The notes: generated by a model from the sequence alone, not told the origin. A stretch of DNA of 64,000 nt from Bog-473 sp036502025 (GCA_036502025.1 DASXZJ010000029.1:97443-161442); one strand, 5' to 3'. Positions 33,369 to 42,009 are shown, counted from the stretch's first letter. Numbers and translations: made by a program.

Positions 33369-33944
33369 ATGGCACCGTCGTTCATGAAGAAAACCATGGT
33401 CTACCTCGGCCTACTCGATGACGAGTACGACGAGTACGACGATCTGGAGGATCGAGCCCCCAGGGGGTTCTCGGCCGCCACCCGGGTGGACAGCCGGCCC
33501 CAGGAATTCGAGCAGCCCGAGGAGTACAGCGGCGGCATGAGCCGGATCCGCACCCTTCCGCGTGAATCGGCCGTACCCAGCCTGACCCGTACCCCGACGG
33601 CCACGATCCCGCCCCGCCCCTCGACCGTTCGCGCCGTCCCGGTCGAGACCGCCATCGGCAACTCGAATTCGGCCCGGGTGCACGTGGTCGCTCCGGCACG
33701 GTTCGGGGACGCCAAGGAGATCGCGGACCGCCTGAAGGACAACCGCCCCGTCATCGTCAATCTGCAGATGGCCGACCGGGACCTGCAACGCCGAATGATC
33801 GACTTCTGCAGCGGGGTGACCTACGCCTTGAGCGGAGAGATGGAGAAGGTGGCCGACCAGGTCTTTCTCCTGGCCCCGACCAACGTCAAGGTCTCCGACG
33901 AAGAGCGTCAACGACTGGTGGAGCGCGGCTTCGGGCGCGATTGA
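33369..33944 (+). CDS. sepF: Cell division protein SepF
   Basis: A 191-residue SepF. An N-terminal amphipathic membrane-binding segment (about 5-15) is followed by an acidic DDEYDEYDD linker and a conserved C-terminal domain (about 100-190) with VVAPARFGDAKEIADRLKD, VIVNLQMADRDLQRRMIDFC and the GVTYALSGEMEKV dimer region. It anchors FtsZ to the membrane, which fits the absence of ftsA. ATG 33369 has AGGAGAAGG upstream; ATG 33384 is an alternative. Confidence 0.93.
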   Translation: MAPSFMKKTMVYLGLLDDEYDEYDDLEDRAPRGFSAATRVDSRPQEFEQPEEYSGGMSRIRTLPRESAVPSLTRTPTATIPPRPSTVRAVPVETAIGNSNSARVHVVAPARFGDAKEIADRLKDNRPVIVNLQMADRDLQRRMIDFCSGVTYALSGEMEKVADQVFLLAPTNVKVSDEERQRLVERGFGRD

Positions 33945-33965
33945 GTCCAGTACGCTTGTTTCGTA

Positions 33966-34220
33966 GTGATTCTCCATGTTGTCGCGTGGCTCATCGAGGC
34001 GTACCTGTGGCTCTTCATGTTCCCCTATGCCATCCTGAGCTGGTTCCGCATCCACCCGGGTAGCACCCTGGCGCGGGTACAGGTCTTCCTCTACCGGGCC
34101 GTTGACCCCGTGTTGCGCCCGGTGCGGCAGATCATCCGGCCGATGGGGGGGCTCGACTTCTCCTTCATGGTCGTCATCCTGGTGGCCCAATTCGTCCTGA
34201 TTCCCGTCTTGGAGCGCTAG
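33966..34220 (+). CDS. YggT family membrane protein
   Basis: An 84-residue protein with two membrane helices (about 4-24 and 64-82) joined by a basic loop containing WFRIHPGSTLARVQVFLYRAVDPVLRPVR. This is the normal YggT layout. It probably assists membrane-associated division or osmotic functions; the role is not settled. The start is GTG 33966 and a TACGCT minus-10-like box ends nine bases before it, so the message could be leaderless. Confidence 0.87.
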   Translation: MILHVVAWLIEAYLWLFMFPYAILSWFRIHPGSTLARVQVFLYRAVDPVLRPVRQIIRPMGGLDFSFMVVILVAQFVLIPVLER

Positions 34221-34273
34221 GGGCCATTCCGAGTCCCACGGTGGCGAAGAGGGCATGGGTAGACTCGCCCTCC

Positions 34274-35038
34274 ATGGACAATTCGCAATCGACCACATCC
34301 ATTCTCGACACCCTCCGCACGGTCGAATTCCGCCTCGGATTGAAGGGCTACAACGTCGACGAGGTCGACGAGTATCTCGACCGGGCGGCCCAGGAGGCCG
34401 AAGCGCTCCAGGAGCACGTACGCCAGCTGAACGAGCGCCTGCGTCAGGCCGGCGACCGCATCGGACAGCTCGAGCGGGACAAGCACAGCGGCCCAAGCGA
34501 TGCCGATGTCGCGGCGGGCACCTCGTCCGCGAGCGTGGTCGACCCGGTCCCCTCCGACGAGACCCTGCAGCGGACCCTCGTCTTGGCCCAGAAATTTGTC
34601 GATCAGACCAAGCGCGAGAGCGAAGCCGAGGCAGCTGCCCTGGTGGCCCAGGCCGAAGAGAGGGCGCGCGACGCGGTGGCCGCGGCCGAGGCGGAAGCGC
34701 TCGCCATCAAGACCGAGTCCCAGCAGAAGCTCAAGGACGAAGTGGCGCGGCTCGAGTCAACGCGGACCGAGTTGGCGGCCGATGTCGAGAGCATGGCCCG
34801 GCACTTGGAGTCGGAGCGCAATCGACTCCGCGGTGCCCTTTCCGAGATCCTCAAGTGGGTCGACGAGAACGTGCAGCCGGCGAACTCGCTGATGGGTGTG
34901 CGACCCAAGGCGACCCCCAACGGACGGACCTCTGAGCCTTCATCGCCGCTGTCGAGGGAGGCCGACGACGGCGCCCCGACCCTCAATCTCCAGACGGCGT
35001 CGAACTCGACCGCTTCAGGAGGGCCTCGGCCCCTTTAG
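34274..35038 (+). CDS. divIVA: DivIVA/Wag31 polar growth protein
   Basis: A 254-residue coiled-coil protein. The N-terminal DivIVA domain contains VEFRLGLKGYNVDEVDEYLDRAA, followed by a long predicted coiled coil (about 45-190) rich in Glu/Ala/Arg and a disordered C terminus. It recruits wall synthesis machinery to curved membrane, poles and septum. I chose ATG 34274; GTG 34241 would add 11 residues. A TAGACT box ends eight bases before the ATG, suggesting a very short or absent leader. Confidence 0.9.
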   Translation: MDNSQSTTSILDTLRTVEFRLGLKGYNVDEVDEYLDRAAQEAEALQEHVRQLNERLRQAGDRIGQLERDKHSGPSDADVAAGTSSASVVDPVPSDETLQRTLVLAQKFVDQTKRESEAEAAALVAQAEERARDAVAAAEAEALAIKTESQQKLKDEVARLESTRTELAADVESMARHLESERNRLRGALSEILKWVDENVQPANSLMGVRPKATPNGRTSEPSSPLSREADDGAPTLNLQTASNSTASGGPRPL

Positions 35039-35065
35039 TCTCTAGCGGCAATCAAACAGGCGGTA

Positions 35066-35095
35066 TTGCCCCTGATCGTTGCCGTCCGCTATCGT
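35066..35095 (+). promoter_or_regulatory. Promoter of the DksA-like gene
   Basis: TTGCCC (35066-35071) and TATCGT (35090-35095) are separated by 18 bases, upstream of the strong ribosome site GGAGG and ATG 35163. This would start a transcript carrying the DksA-like gene, lspA and the pseudouridine synthase. Confidence 0.42.
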
Positions 35096-35162
35096 CACCC
35101 GCTCCCTCGACGCGGTTGTCGTCAGGGAACCGGCCACGTCGGTGGTCGGGAAGGAGGACACA

Positions 35163-35957
35163 ATGACCCCAGCGAGCAAGGTCACCGCGGCCAAGAAGGT
35201 GCCTGCATCGCGCCGGTCGCCGGCGAAGAAGTCTGTGCCGATCAAGAAGCGCGCCGCCGTCAAGACCGTGCCGGCTGCCAAAAGGGGCGCGGCTGTGGCG
35301 AAAAAGACGGTCGCCCGGAAGGCCACGCCGGTGGCCAAGAAGAAGGCGTCCGAGCCCACAAAGAAGGCGGCGGTGCCCGTGAAGAAGACCCCCGCGGCGA
35401 CCAAGAGCGCCGCCTCGGTGGCCAAGAAGGCTGCCCCCACTACGAAAAAGGCGGCGCCAGCGGCCAAGAAGACCGCCCCGCCGTCCAAGAAGGCGGCGCC
35501 GCCAGCACCGGCGCCAGCTCGGACGACGTTCACTCCCAAACCGAAGCCGCCGGCCCCGATCAAACCCAAGACCGGGCCCTACGCCAAGGATCTCAAGTTC
35601 CTCGAGGAGATCCGAGAACTCCTCACCACAGAACGCGAGATCTACCAGGAGCAGGCCACGTCGCTGCGAGCGGAGGCTGACTCCCTCGCTCTCGAGCGTG
35701 AGCCGGGTGACGTCCAGTTCGACGAGGAATCCGGTGAGGGGGGCACAGTGACCGTGGACCGTGAGCGGAACCTGGCCCTCTCGGGTCAGGCTGCGCTGGC
35801 GGTCGAGGAGATCGACTACGCCATGGAGCGAGTCCTCGATAAGACGTACGGCTACTGCGAGCGCTGCTTCCAGCCCATCCCCAAGCCACGCCTGCGGGCA
35901 CTCCCGTATGCCCGGCTCTGTGTGGCTTGCAAGAGCGGAGGGCTGTCGCGCCGCTGA
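35163..35957 (+). CDS. DksA/TraR-type zinc finger protein with a histone H1-like Lys/Ala/Pro-rich N terminus
   Basis: A 264-residue protein in two parts. Residues 1 to about 115 are a low-complexity basic tail of AAKK, PAKK and TKKAA repeats, like bacterial H1-type histone tails. From about 135 comes the DksA/TraR part: a helical hairpin (FLEEIRELLTTEREIYQEQ to AALAVEEIDYAMERV) and a C4 zinc finger C232-x2-C235-x17-C253-x2-C256. DksA proteins enter the RNA polymerase channel; the basic tail might hold this one on DNA. That role is inference. Start ATG 35163 has an excellent GGAGG site. The 3' end overlaps lspA by 31 bases. Confidence 0.85.
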   Translation: MTPASKVTAAKKVPASRRSPAKKSVPIKKRAAVKTVPAAKRGAAVAKKTVARKATPVAKKKASEPTKKAAVPVKKTPAATKSAASVAKKAAPTTKKAAPAAKKTAPPSKKAAPPAPAPARTTFTPKPKPPAPIKPKTGPYAKDLKFLEEIRELLTTEREIYQEQATSLRAEADSLALEREPGDVQFDEESGEGGTVTVDRERNLALSGQAALAVEEIDYAMERVLDKTYGYCERCFQPIPKPRLRALPYARLCVACKSGGLSRR

Positions 35958-36421
35958 CCCGGGTCGGAACCGCTCGGACCCGGGCGCTGACCTTCGCCCT
36001 GGCGGCCGTTGCTCTGGTGGCCGATCGAGCCACCACGTCCCTGGCCGAAGACCATCTCCATGGTGTCTCCCATGTGTGGGGCCCATTCGGTCTGGAGCTG
36101 TCCTTCAATTCCGGCTTTGCCTTCAGCCTCTTCAGCGGACGCGCCACTCTGGTCACCGTCCTACTCTGCGCGGGGGTGTTGGTCCTGGCGTTCGTCGTCG
36201 CTCAGGTGCGGACCGTGCCGCAGGCCATCGGCGGGGGCCTGGTGCTCGGGGGCGCGGCCGGCAATCTCAGCGAGCGGATCGCGGGTGGACATCATGGGCA
36301 GGTCCCGGACTTCATCACGCTCACTCATTGGCCGACGTTCAACGTGGCCGATGCGTGTGTCTCCGTTGGGGTCGTCGTGCTGGTCGTATCGATGCTCCTC
36401 GCCCGGACCCCGGCGTCATGA
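35927..36421 (+). CDS. lspA: Lipoprotein signal peptidase LspA
   Basis: A 164-residue, four-helix aspartic protease that cleaves prolipoproteins. The conserved regions are NSGFAFSLF (61-69), GGAAGNLSERI (108-118), VPDFI with Asp128 and FNVADAC with Asp142, which should be the catalytic pair. The usual NLIDR is NLSER, a mild divergence. The frame opens with TTG 35927 inside the end of the DksA-like gene; no ATG or GTG fits better. The stop overlaps the next gene's ATG (ATGA). Confidence 0.87.
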   Translation: MQERRAVAPLTRVGTARTRALTFALAAVALVADRATTSLAEDHLHGVSHVWGPFGLELSFNSGFAFSLFSGRATLVTVLLCAGVLVLAFVVAQVRTVPQAIGGGLVLGGAAGNLSERIAGGHHGQVPDFITLTHWPTFNVADACVSVGVVVLVVSMLLARTPAS

Positions 36422-37341
36422 GCGACGAGACGCTGTCGATCGAAGTTCCCACGCTGCTCGCCGGTGTCCGAATCGACCGGGGCATCGCCATGGTGGCCAA
36501 CGTCTCGCGCGCGATGGCGACCGAGTTGATCGCCGGTGGTCGGGTGATGATCGACGACATCGTGGTGGAGGAGGGGAAAGGCGTGCTGCGTGAAGGGTCC
36601 CGGCTCACCATTGCGCTGGCCGAGTCGGGCGGCCAGGACGTGGCGCCTGAGGCGGGAGTGTCGTTTGGCGTCGTCCATGCCGATGCCCATGTCGTCGTGG
36701 TGGACAAGCCGGCGGGTCTGGTCGTGCACCCCGGAGCCGGCCACCACGACGGGACGCTCGTCGGCGGCCTTCTGGCGCGGTACCCGGATCTGGGCAAACT
36801 GGTGAGCGCCGGGGTCTGCCCCCCTGACCGCCCCGGAATCGTCCACCGTCTTGACAAGGGCACTTCGGGTCTGCTGGCCGTGGCCCGCACCGAAGAGGCC
36901 TACCAGAACCTGGTGGGGCAGCTGGCCGATCGCAGCATGGAGCGCCGCTATCTGGCGCTGGTCGAAGGGACCGTGATCGACGACCGCGGCGAGATCGACG
37001 CCCCCATCGGCCGCTCGACGCGGACGCCGACGAAGATGGCCATCGCCGCCGGCGGGCGTTCGGCCCGGACCGGTTACACGGTTCTGGAGCGCCGCAGCGA
37101 GCCGCGTCCGACCACCTTGCTTGAGCTCAAACTGGAGAGCGGTCGCACCCACCAGATCCGGGTCCACATGGCGGCCATCGGACACCCCGTCGTCGGGGAC
37201 GCGCGCTACGGCACCCCGGATCGCCGACTGGGTTCAGGCCGATTCTTCCTGCATGCGTTCCGGCTGGCCTTCACCCACCCGGACAGCGCGGAGCGCGTCG
37301 AATTCGTCGCCGCGCTCCCAGCTGACCTGGAGGGCTACTGA
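36418..37341 (+). CDS. RluD-type 23S rRNA pseudouridine synthase
   Basis: A 307-residue RluA/RluC/RluD-family enzyme. An S4-like RNA-binding domain covers about 1-70, followed by the catalytic domain with VVDKPAGLVVHP, IVHRLDKGTSGLL (active Asp146) and SGRTHQIRVHMAAIGHPVVGD. It converts uridines to pseudouridine in 23S rRNA; lspA-rluD neighbourhood is common in bacteria. It overlaps lspA by four bases. It ends 80 bases before the oppositely oriented sigma factor. Confidence 0.92.
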   Translation: MSDETLSIEVPTLLAGVRIDRGIAMVANVSRAMATELIAGGRVMIDDIVVEEGKGVLREGSRLTIALAESGGQDVAPEAGVSFGVVHADAHVVVVDKPAGLVVHPGAGHHDGTLVGGLLARYPDLGKLVSAGVCPPDRPGIVHRLDKGTSGLLAVARTEEAYQNLVGQLADRSMERRYLALVEGTVIDDRGEIDAPIGRSTRTPTKMAIAAGGRSARTGYTVLERRSEPRPTTLLELKLESGRTHQIRVHMAAIGHPVVGDARYGTPDRRLGSGRFFLHAFRLAFTHPDSAERVEFVAALPADLEGY

Positions 37342-37421
37342 CCCTGAGGGCGGCTTTCCACCACTGGACGGTGTGACCTAACGACCGCTGCAGTCCTGGT
37401 CGCCCAGGCGGCTGCGATTGC

Positions 37422-38291
37422 TTATGCGGCTTCGTGGACGCCGAGGACATCGGAGTCGAAGGAGAGGGCCGCGAGAGCCTCCTCTTCGGCCCGGCGGACC
37501 CGGCGCACGCCCACGCCGAGGCGCTCGGCGGTGGACTGCAACGACGCCGGGGAGTCGCCCCCGAAGCCGAAGCGCAGGCGCAGTACATCGCGCTGGAGGT
37601 CGGGCAGCTTCTCGACGGCATCGCGCACCCGGTCATAGACCATCGTCTGCTCAACGTCGGCCGGGAAGTCCGAATCATCGGGCGCCACCAGCTCACCGAG
37701 TGTGGTGGCCGACTCCGACGCCGCGGGCTGGTCGAGCGAGGCCGTGACTCGCGCCACGTCTTCGAGCGAATGCCGCTCATCGGCCGTCATACCAGTCGCT
37801 TCGTCGAGTTCGGCTTCGGTCGGGCTACGACCCAACGTATTGGCCAGCTCGGCCTTGGTCAGTTCGAGGCGCTGGATGTTCTCGCCGACCTCGAGGGGGA
37901 TACGGATGGTCCGCCCGTGCTGCTGGACGGCCCGTTGGAGGGCCTGGCGGATCCACCAGGTCGCGTAGGTGGAGAACCGGAAGCCACGCTCCCAGTCGAA
38001 CTTGTCCACGGCCCGCATAAGGCCGAACGAACCCTCCTGGACCAGGTCGGCCATATCGACCCCGCGGTCCTGGTAGCGGCGCGCCCAGTGGACCACCAAC
38101 CGGAGGTTCGCGGCCACCATCTGCTTACGGGCCAGCTCGTCGCCCGCGGCGACTCGCTTGGCCAGTTCGACCTGCTGTTCGTGGTCGGGCATGGGGAACT
38201 GATCCAAGTCCCGGAGCATCAAGCCCAGGGTGTCCGATGTACTCACCGCGCTCTTCATTACTTGTCTCCCGACGTCTTCGCTCACTCTCAT
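37422..38291 (-). CDS. Sigma-70 family factor, group 2 (RpoD/SigB-like)
   Basis: A 289-residue sigma factor with regions 1.2 to 4.2 and no large region 1.1. Region 2 contains NLRLVVHWARRYQDRGVDMADLVQEGSFGLMRAVDKFDWERG and the minus-10-reading FRFSTYATWWIRQALQRAVQQ. Region 3 has EVGENIQRLELTKAEL, and region 4.2 ends in STAERLGVGVRRVRRAEEEAL. Length and completeness suggest an alternative, non-essential sigma of group 2, used in stress or stationary phase; regulon unknown. The gene is divergent from the histidine phosphatase. Confidence 0.88.
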   Translation of the reverse strand: MRVSEDVGRQVMKSAVSTSDTLGLMLRDLDQFPMPDHEQQVELAKRVAAGDELARKQMVAANLRLVVHWARRYQDRGVDMADLVQEGSFGLMRAVDKFDWERGFRFSTYATWWIRQALQRAVQQHGRTIRIPLEVGENIQRLELTKAELANTLGRSPTEAELDEATGMTADERHSLEDVARVTASLDQPAASESATTLGELVAPDDSDFPADVEQTMVYDRVRDAVEKLPDLQRDVLRLRFGFGGDSPASLQSTAERLGVGVRRVRRAEEEALAALSFDSDVLGVHEAA

Positions 38292-38387
38292 TCGTACCCG
38301 GAGTTCTCCGAGATGAATCTGTGATGTTCAACACCTATTAGCCTCCGAGCATTCCATTGGGCTGTTCGGGCCCCCTGTGAGCTCCCT

Positions 38388-38981
38388 ATGACCCAGCGCA
38401 TGGTTCTCCTCCGCCACGGTGCGACCCAGTGGTCCCAGAGCGGCCAACACACCGGGCGGACCGATATTCCTCTTTTGGACCTTGGTCGCGAGCAGGCCAA
38501 AGCCGCAGGTCAACAGCTACGCGACTGGCCCTTCGCCCTGGTGCTGGTCAGCCCACTCCAACGGGCGTCGGAGACCTGCAGCCTGGCTGGTTTTGAGGGC
38601 GCCCCCGAGCCTGATCTCATGGAGTGGGACTACGGCGCGTACGAGGGCCTGACCTCGGCCCAGATCAGAGCGGAGCGTCCCGGTTGGGCGCTTTGGAACG
38701 ACGGGGTACCCGATGGGGAGCGGGCGGCGGACGTGGGTCGCCGGGTGGACCGGGTGATCGGGCAGGCCCGGCGGGCCGATGGCGACACCCTCTGTGTGGC
38801 CCACGGCCACGTCCTCCGGGTCCTCACCGCACGCTGGCTGGAGCTTCCACCCATGGCCGGCAGGCTCTTCGCTCTCGATCCGGGCGCGATCAGCGTGTTG
38901 GGCTGGGAGCGCGAATGGCCCGTGGTCCAGGTGTGGAACCAGCCGGCCGAGGGCGTGGGCTGGCCTAAGAGTTGGGATTGA
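38388..38981 (+). CDS. Histidine phosphatase (phosphoglycerate mutase-like) family protein
   Basis: A 197-residue enzyme with the phosphohistidine motif LLRHGATQW (His10) at the N terminus, the substrate-site segment VLVSPLQRASETC and the second catalytic His in VAHGHVLRVL (about 138-147). The WDYGAYEGLT segment is typical of cofactor-independent-looking phosphatases of the CobC/GpmB group. Natural substrate unknown; candidates include sugar phosphates and alpha-ribazole phosphate. Not in an evident operon. Confidence 0.88.
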   Translation: MTQRMVLLRHGATQWSQSGQHTGRTDIPLLDLGREQAKAAGQQLRDWPFALVLVSPLQRASETCSLAGFEGAPEPDLMEWDYGAYEGLTSAQIRAERPGWALWNDGVPDGERAADVGRRVDRVIGQARRADGDTLCVAHGHVLRVLTARWLELPPMAGRLFALDPGAISVLGWEREWPVVQVWNQPAEGVGWPKSWD

Positions 38982-39045
38982 GCAGGCGGGCGGGGCGGAC
39001 CTCGACCGGGCCTACCTGGGCCTTCCGGTCCGCGAGGATGTCTAG

Positions 39046-39483
39046 CTAGGCGACCGGTGCGGCCACGTTGCCCCGGGCCCGGGCCACCATGTCGGCCAGG
39101 CTGAATGACTGGAGGTGGGTGCGGATGGTCTCCCCGACGTCGGCCCACACGGCTAGCAGAACACACTGGCCCTCATGGTCACAGGCTCCGTCGGCGTGGG
39201 GTTCCCCGAAATCGCCGGCAGCGATGGGGCCGTCGACAGCCGAGACGATCTGGGCGAGGCTGATCTCTTCGGGTTCCCGGGCCAGGACGTAGCCGCCGCC
39301 CACGCCGCGCTTGGAGCGCACCAGGCCGGCACCCTTGAGTGCGAGCAGGATCTGCTCGAGGTAGGGCTGGGGGAGTGCCGTGCGCTCGGCGATGTCGCGC
39401 ACCGAGGTGGGGGTCTCCGCGCCGTGTAGGGCGAGAGAGAGCAATGCCCTACTGGCGTAGTCGCCTCGCGTCGATACCCTCAC
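39046..39483 (-). CDS. Rrf2 family transcriptional regulator
   Basis: A 145-residue winged-helix regulator beginning VRVSTRGDYASRALLSLAL, with recognition helix TALPQPYLEQILLALKGAGLV and wing SKRGVGGGY. Rrf2 proteins such as IscR and NsrR usually sense iron-sulfur clusters with three cysteines. Here I see only C-x5-C (in GACDHEGQC) with neighbouring His and Asp, so cluster ligation would need a non-Cys ligand. I chose GTG 39483 at the family N terminus. It is divergent from the phosphodiesterase gene, with 65 bases between them. Confidence 0.85.
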   Translation of the reverse strand: MRVSTRGDYASRALLSLALHGAETPTSVRDIAERTALPQPYLEQILLALKGAGLVRSKRGVGGGYVLAREPEEISLAQIVSAVDGPIAAGDFGEPHADGACDHEGQCVLLAVWADVGETIRTHLQSFSLADMVARARGNVAAPVA

Positions 39484-39548
39484 GTGGGGGAATGCTACCG
39501 GCCTCGCTGGCATCTCCGGTGTGTTCGTGCGTCCTAGGGTGGGCCGCT

Positions 39549-40679
39549 GTGACCGTTCCCGAGGCCGCACGGCCGGTTCTGCCTGACTTCGACGGGGCCT
39601 GCCTGACCGGGGTCGTGCCGGGATTGCTCGGGCACATTTACGAGGGCGCGCCGGTCCCCGAATGGCTCCCGGGGCCGATCGCCGGGGCATCGCAGGTCGT
39701 CCTGTTGGTTCTGGACGGCCTTGGGGCACGCCAACTGGAACCCCGGTCGGCCCTGGCGCCGGTGCTGGCGTCCGGAGTGGGCGGTGTCGTGACTTCGGTG
39801 GCGCCCAGCACGACGGCGTGTGCCCTGACCTCGCTGGTGACCGGCTGCGCGCCGGCCGAACACGGGGTGGTCGGCTACCGCGTCGCATATGACGGGGCTG
39901 TCATGAACGTGCTGCAGTGGTCGCTGGACGGGGTCGACGCGCGGGTCAGCGTGCCCGCCCGATCGTTTCAGCGGTGCAGATCGTTTCCGGGCGCTTCGGA
40001 GCCGGTCCCGGTTGTGACCCGGCATGACTATGGGCCGACGGGATTCACCGCGGCGCACCTGGGCGACGCGCAGCTGTACCGCTGGCACACGCCGGCTGGA
40101 CTGGTGACCGGGGTGCGGGCTCTGCTGGCCGAGGGGGAGCGCTTCGTCTACTGCTACTACGAGGGCATCGACAAGGTGGCGCATGCTCGCGGTCTCGGCC
40201 CGCACTACGACGACGAGTTGCGGGCGGTCGACCGGTTGGTCGGGGATGTGCGGAGCGTACTGCCCCCGGGCGCCGTACTGGTGGTGACGGCCGATCATGG
40301 GCAGGTGGACGTCGGTGGCTCGGTCGAAGTCCTGGGGCCTGAGGTAATGGACGGGGTGACCCTGCTGAGCGGTGAGGGTCGCTTCCGCTGGTTGCACGTC
40401 CGCCCGGGAGCAGCTGAGGACGTGGCGGCGGCCGCCCACGGCGCCTTCGGCGACGTGGCCTGGGTGCGCACGCGGGAGCAGATCGTCGAGGAGGGGTGGC
40501 TGGGCGGGGTCCCCGCGCCGGCCGTGGCGTCGCGCTTGGGCGACGTCGTCCTGGTCCCGTTCGAGGCCATGGCGTTCCTCGACCCGGCCGACACCGGTGA
40601 GCTCCGCCTGCAGTCCCGTCACGGGTCGCTGACGGCCGACGAGATGCTGGTCCCCCTCCTCAGCTGGCCTTCGGAATAA
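39549..40679 (+). CDS. Alkaline-phosphatase-superfamily phosphodiesterase/nucleotide pyrophosphatase
   Basis: A 376-residue protein of the type I phosphodiesterase/nucleotide pyrophosphatase group. Two-metal-site residues are visible: Asp in VLLVLDGLGARQL, nucleophile Thr in APSTTACALTS, YYEGIDKVAHARG with Asp and His, and TADHGQVDV with Asp and His. It has no signal peptide in the chosen form, so a cytoplasmic role is likely. GTG 39549 is the best start by homology; the frame is open upstream but overlaps the Rrf2 gene antisense. Substrate unknown. Confidence 0.85.
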   Translation: MTVPEAARPVLPDFDGACLTGVVPGLLGHIYEGAPVPEWLPGPIAGASQVVLLVLDGLGARQLEPRSALAPVLASGVGGVVTSVAPSTTACALTSLVTGCAPAEHGVVGYRVAYDGAVMNVLQWSLDGVDARVSVPARSFQRCRSFPGASEPVPVVTRHDYGPTGFTAAHLGDAQLYRWHTPAGLVTGVRALLAEGERFVYCYYEGIDKVAHARGLGPHYDDELRAVDRLVGDVRSVLPPGAVLVVTADHGQVDVGGSVEVLGPEVMDGVTLLSGEGRFRWLHVRPGAAEDVAAAAHGAFGDVAWVRTREQIVEEGWLGGVPAPAVASRLGDVVLVPFEAMAFLDPADTGELRLQSRHGSLTADEMLVPLLSWPSE

Positions 40680-40729
40680 TCCGGACTACTCCGGCTTGAT
40701 CGGGCACGCGCCGGTGGCAGGATGGCGGG

Positions 40730-41218
40730 ATGCCTGAGGAGCCTGCAGCACCCGTGTCCCCCGACGAAGTACTCGGCGCCGGGACGAGCCCCGGCGCAGC
40801 TGAGGCCGCGGCGCAGAAGGAGTCGGTATCAGAGCCGGCCAAAGTCCTGCGCATCGGATCCATGGTGAAGACGCTCCTCGACGAGGTGCGGCAGGCGCCG
40901 CTGGACGAGAAGAGCCGGGCCAGGCTGCGGGAGATCTATGAGCAGTCGATCCACGACCTGTCCGAGGGACTTTCGCCCGACCTGGTCGAGGAACTGGACC
41001 GCATGGCGCTTCCCTTCGACGATGCCTCGCCGAGTGACGCAGAACTGCGCATTGCCCAGGCCCAGCTGGTGGGCTGGCTCGAGGGGCTGTTCCATGGGAT
41101 CCAGGCGACCTTGATGTCCCAGCAGATGGCGGCCCGGGCCCAGCTCGACGAGATCCGCCAGCGGGGTTTGCCGCAGGCGGGCGAGAGCTCGGGGACTCGG
41201 CCGGGTGCGTACCTCTGA
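40730..41218 (+). CDS. bpa: Bacterial proteasome activator Bpa/PafE
   Basis: A 162-residue protein matching the Bpa/PafE family (formerly DUF2587): VLRIGSMVKTLLDEVRQAPLD, ARLREIYEQSIHDLSEGLSP and DAELRIAQAQLVGWLEGLFHGIQ form the helical ring subunit. These proteins open the 20S proteasome without ATP for degradation of unstructured proteins. The C terminus, which docks in the proteasome, reads GAYL here, against the GQYL I recall from mycobacterial PafE. The organism is therefore predicted to have a 20S proteasome; its genes are not in the window. Confidence 0.9.
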   Translation: MPEEPAAPVSPDEVLGAGTSPGAAEAAAQKESVSEPAKVLRIGSMVKTLLDEVRQAPLDEKSRARLREIYEQSIHDLSEGLSPDLVEELDRMALPFDDASPSDAELRIAQAQLVGWLEGLFHGIQATLMSQQMAARAQLDEIRQRGLPQAGESSGTRPGAYL

Positions 41219-41290
41219 GCGTGTTGAGCGGCGTGGGCTGAGCGAGGTGTATCTGGGAGGATGGCTTGAGCGCGTCGGGAGGTGGCGGTG

Positions 41291-41950
41291 ATGGCTGACG
41301 AGTCGGGCGGATCGGGCGGGGGGCCGCCGATGTTTCCCGGTGAAGGTGGGTCGCAGGCACCTCAGTCGCCTCCGTCTGGGCCACCGCAATTTCCGACTGG
41401 GTTGCGCCCCTACCCCGACGCAGCCCCCGGCGGGTACCCGTCCCCTTCGTACGATGCGGGCGGCGGCGTTCCCTACGCCAGCTGGGGGATCCGGGTGGGT
41501 GGCTACCTGATCGATGCCGTGATCTTCCTGGTTGTCGTCGCCATCCTCTACATCCCCTTCCGGCATAGCCATGCGCTGCAGCTCCACATGATGATGAACC
41601 GGAAGGGGACGACCCGCCGGTCCTTCTCGGCGGCGCCGTTCCTGATCAGCGGGATCCTCTACATCGCCTACGCAACCGTCCTCTGCGGCGGCCGGCGGGG
41701 CCAGACCGTCGGGATGATGGCCGTCGGGCTCCGGGTGGTGCGGGACGGGACGCTCGATGCGGTGGGCTACGGACGAGCCTTCGGGCGGGCCCTGCTCGAG
41801 CAGATCCTCCGTTCCCTGGAGCTCGTGGTGATCGCCGGCGGGATCATTTGGCTGCTCGACATGCTCTTTCCCCTGTGGGATCCCAAGCGTCAGACGTTGC
41901 ACGACAAGGCCTTCGGCACCGTGGTTCTCCGGGTCCAGCACACGGGGTAA
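41291..41950 (+). CDS. RDD family membrane protein
   Basis: A 219-residue protein with a Gly/Pro-rich cytoplasmic N terminus (about 1-60) and an RDD domain: ASWGIRVGGYLIDAVIFLVVV, a second helix near 115, GRRGQTVGMMAVGLRVVRDGT and a last helix before WDPKRQTLHDKAFGTVVLRV. In the canonical motif the Arg is R in WGIRV and the Asp pair lies in LIDAV and HDKAF. Function unknown; possible transport or envelope role. ATG 41291 has GGGAGG eight bases upstream; GTG 41282 is an alternative. Confidence 0.87.
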   Translation: MADESGGSGGGPPMFPGEGGSQAPQSPPSGPPQFPTGLRPYPDAAPGGYPSPSYDAGGGVPYASWGIRVGGYLIDAVIFLVVVAILYIPFRHSHALQLHMMMNRKGTTRRSFSAAPFLISGILYIAYATVLCGGRRGQTVGMMAVGLRVVRDGTLDAVGYGRAFGRALLEQILRSLELVVIAGGIIWLLDMLFPLWDPKRQTLHDKAFGTVVLRVQHTG

Positions 41951-42009
41951 GGTCCTCAAGTCGCGCGAGAATCACACCAATGTAAGTTCGTCTGGTGAAA
42001 GGAGGGCCG

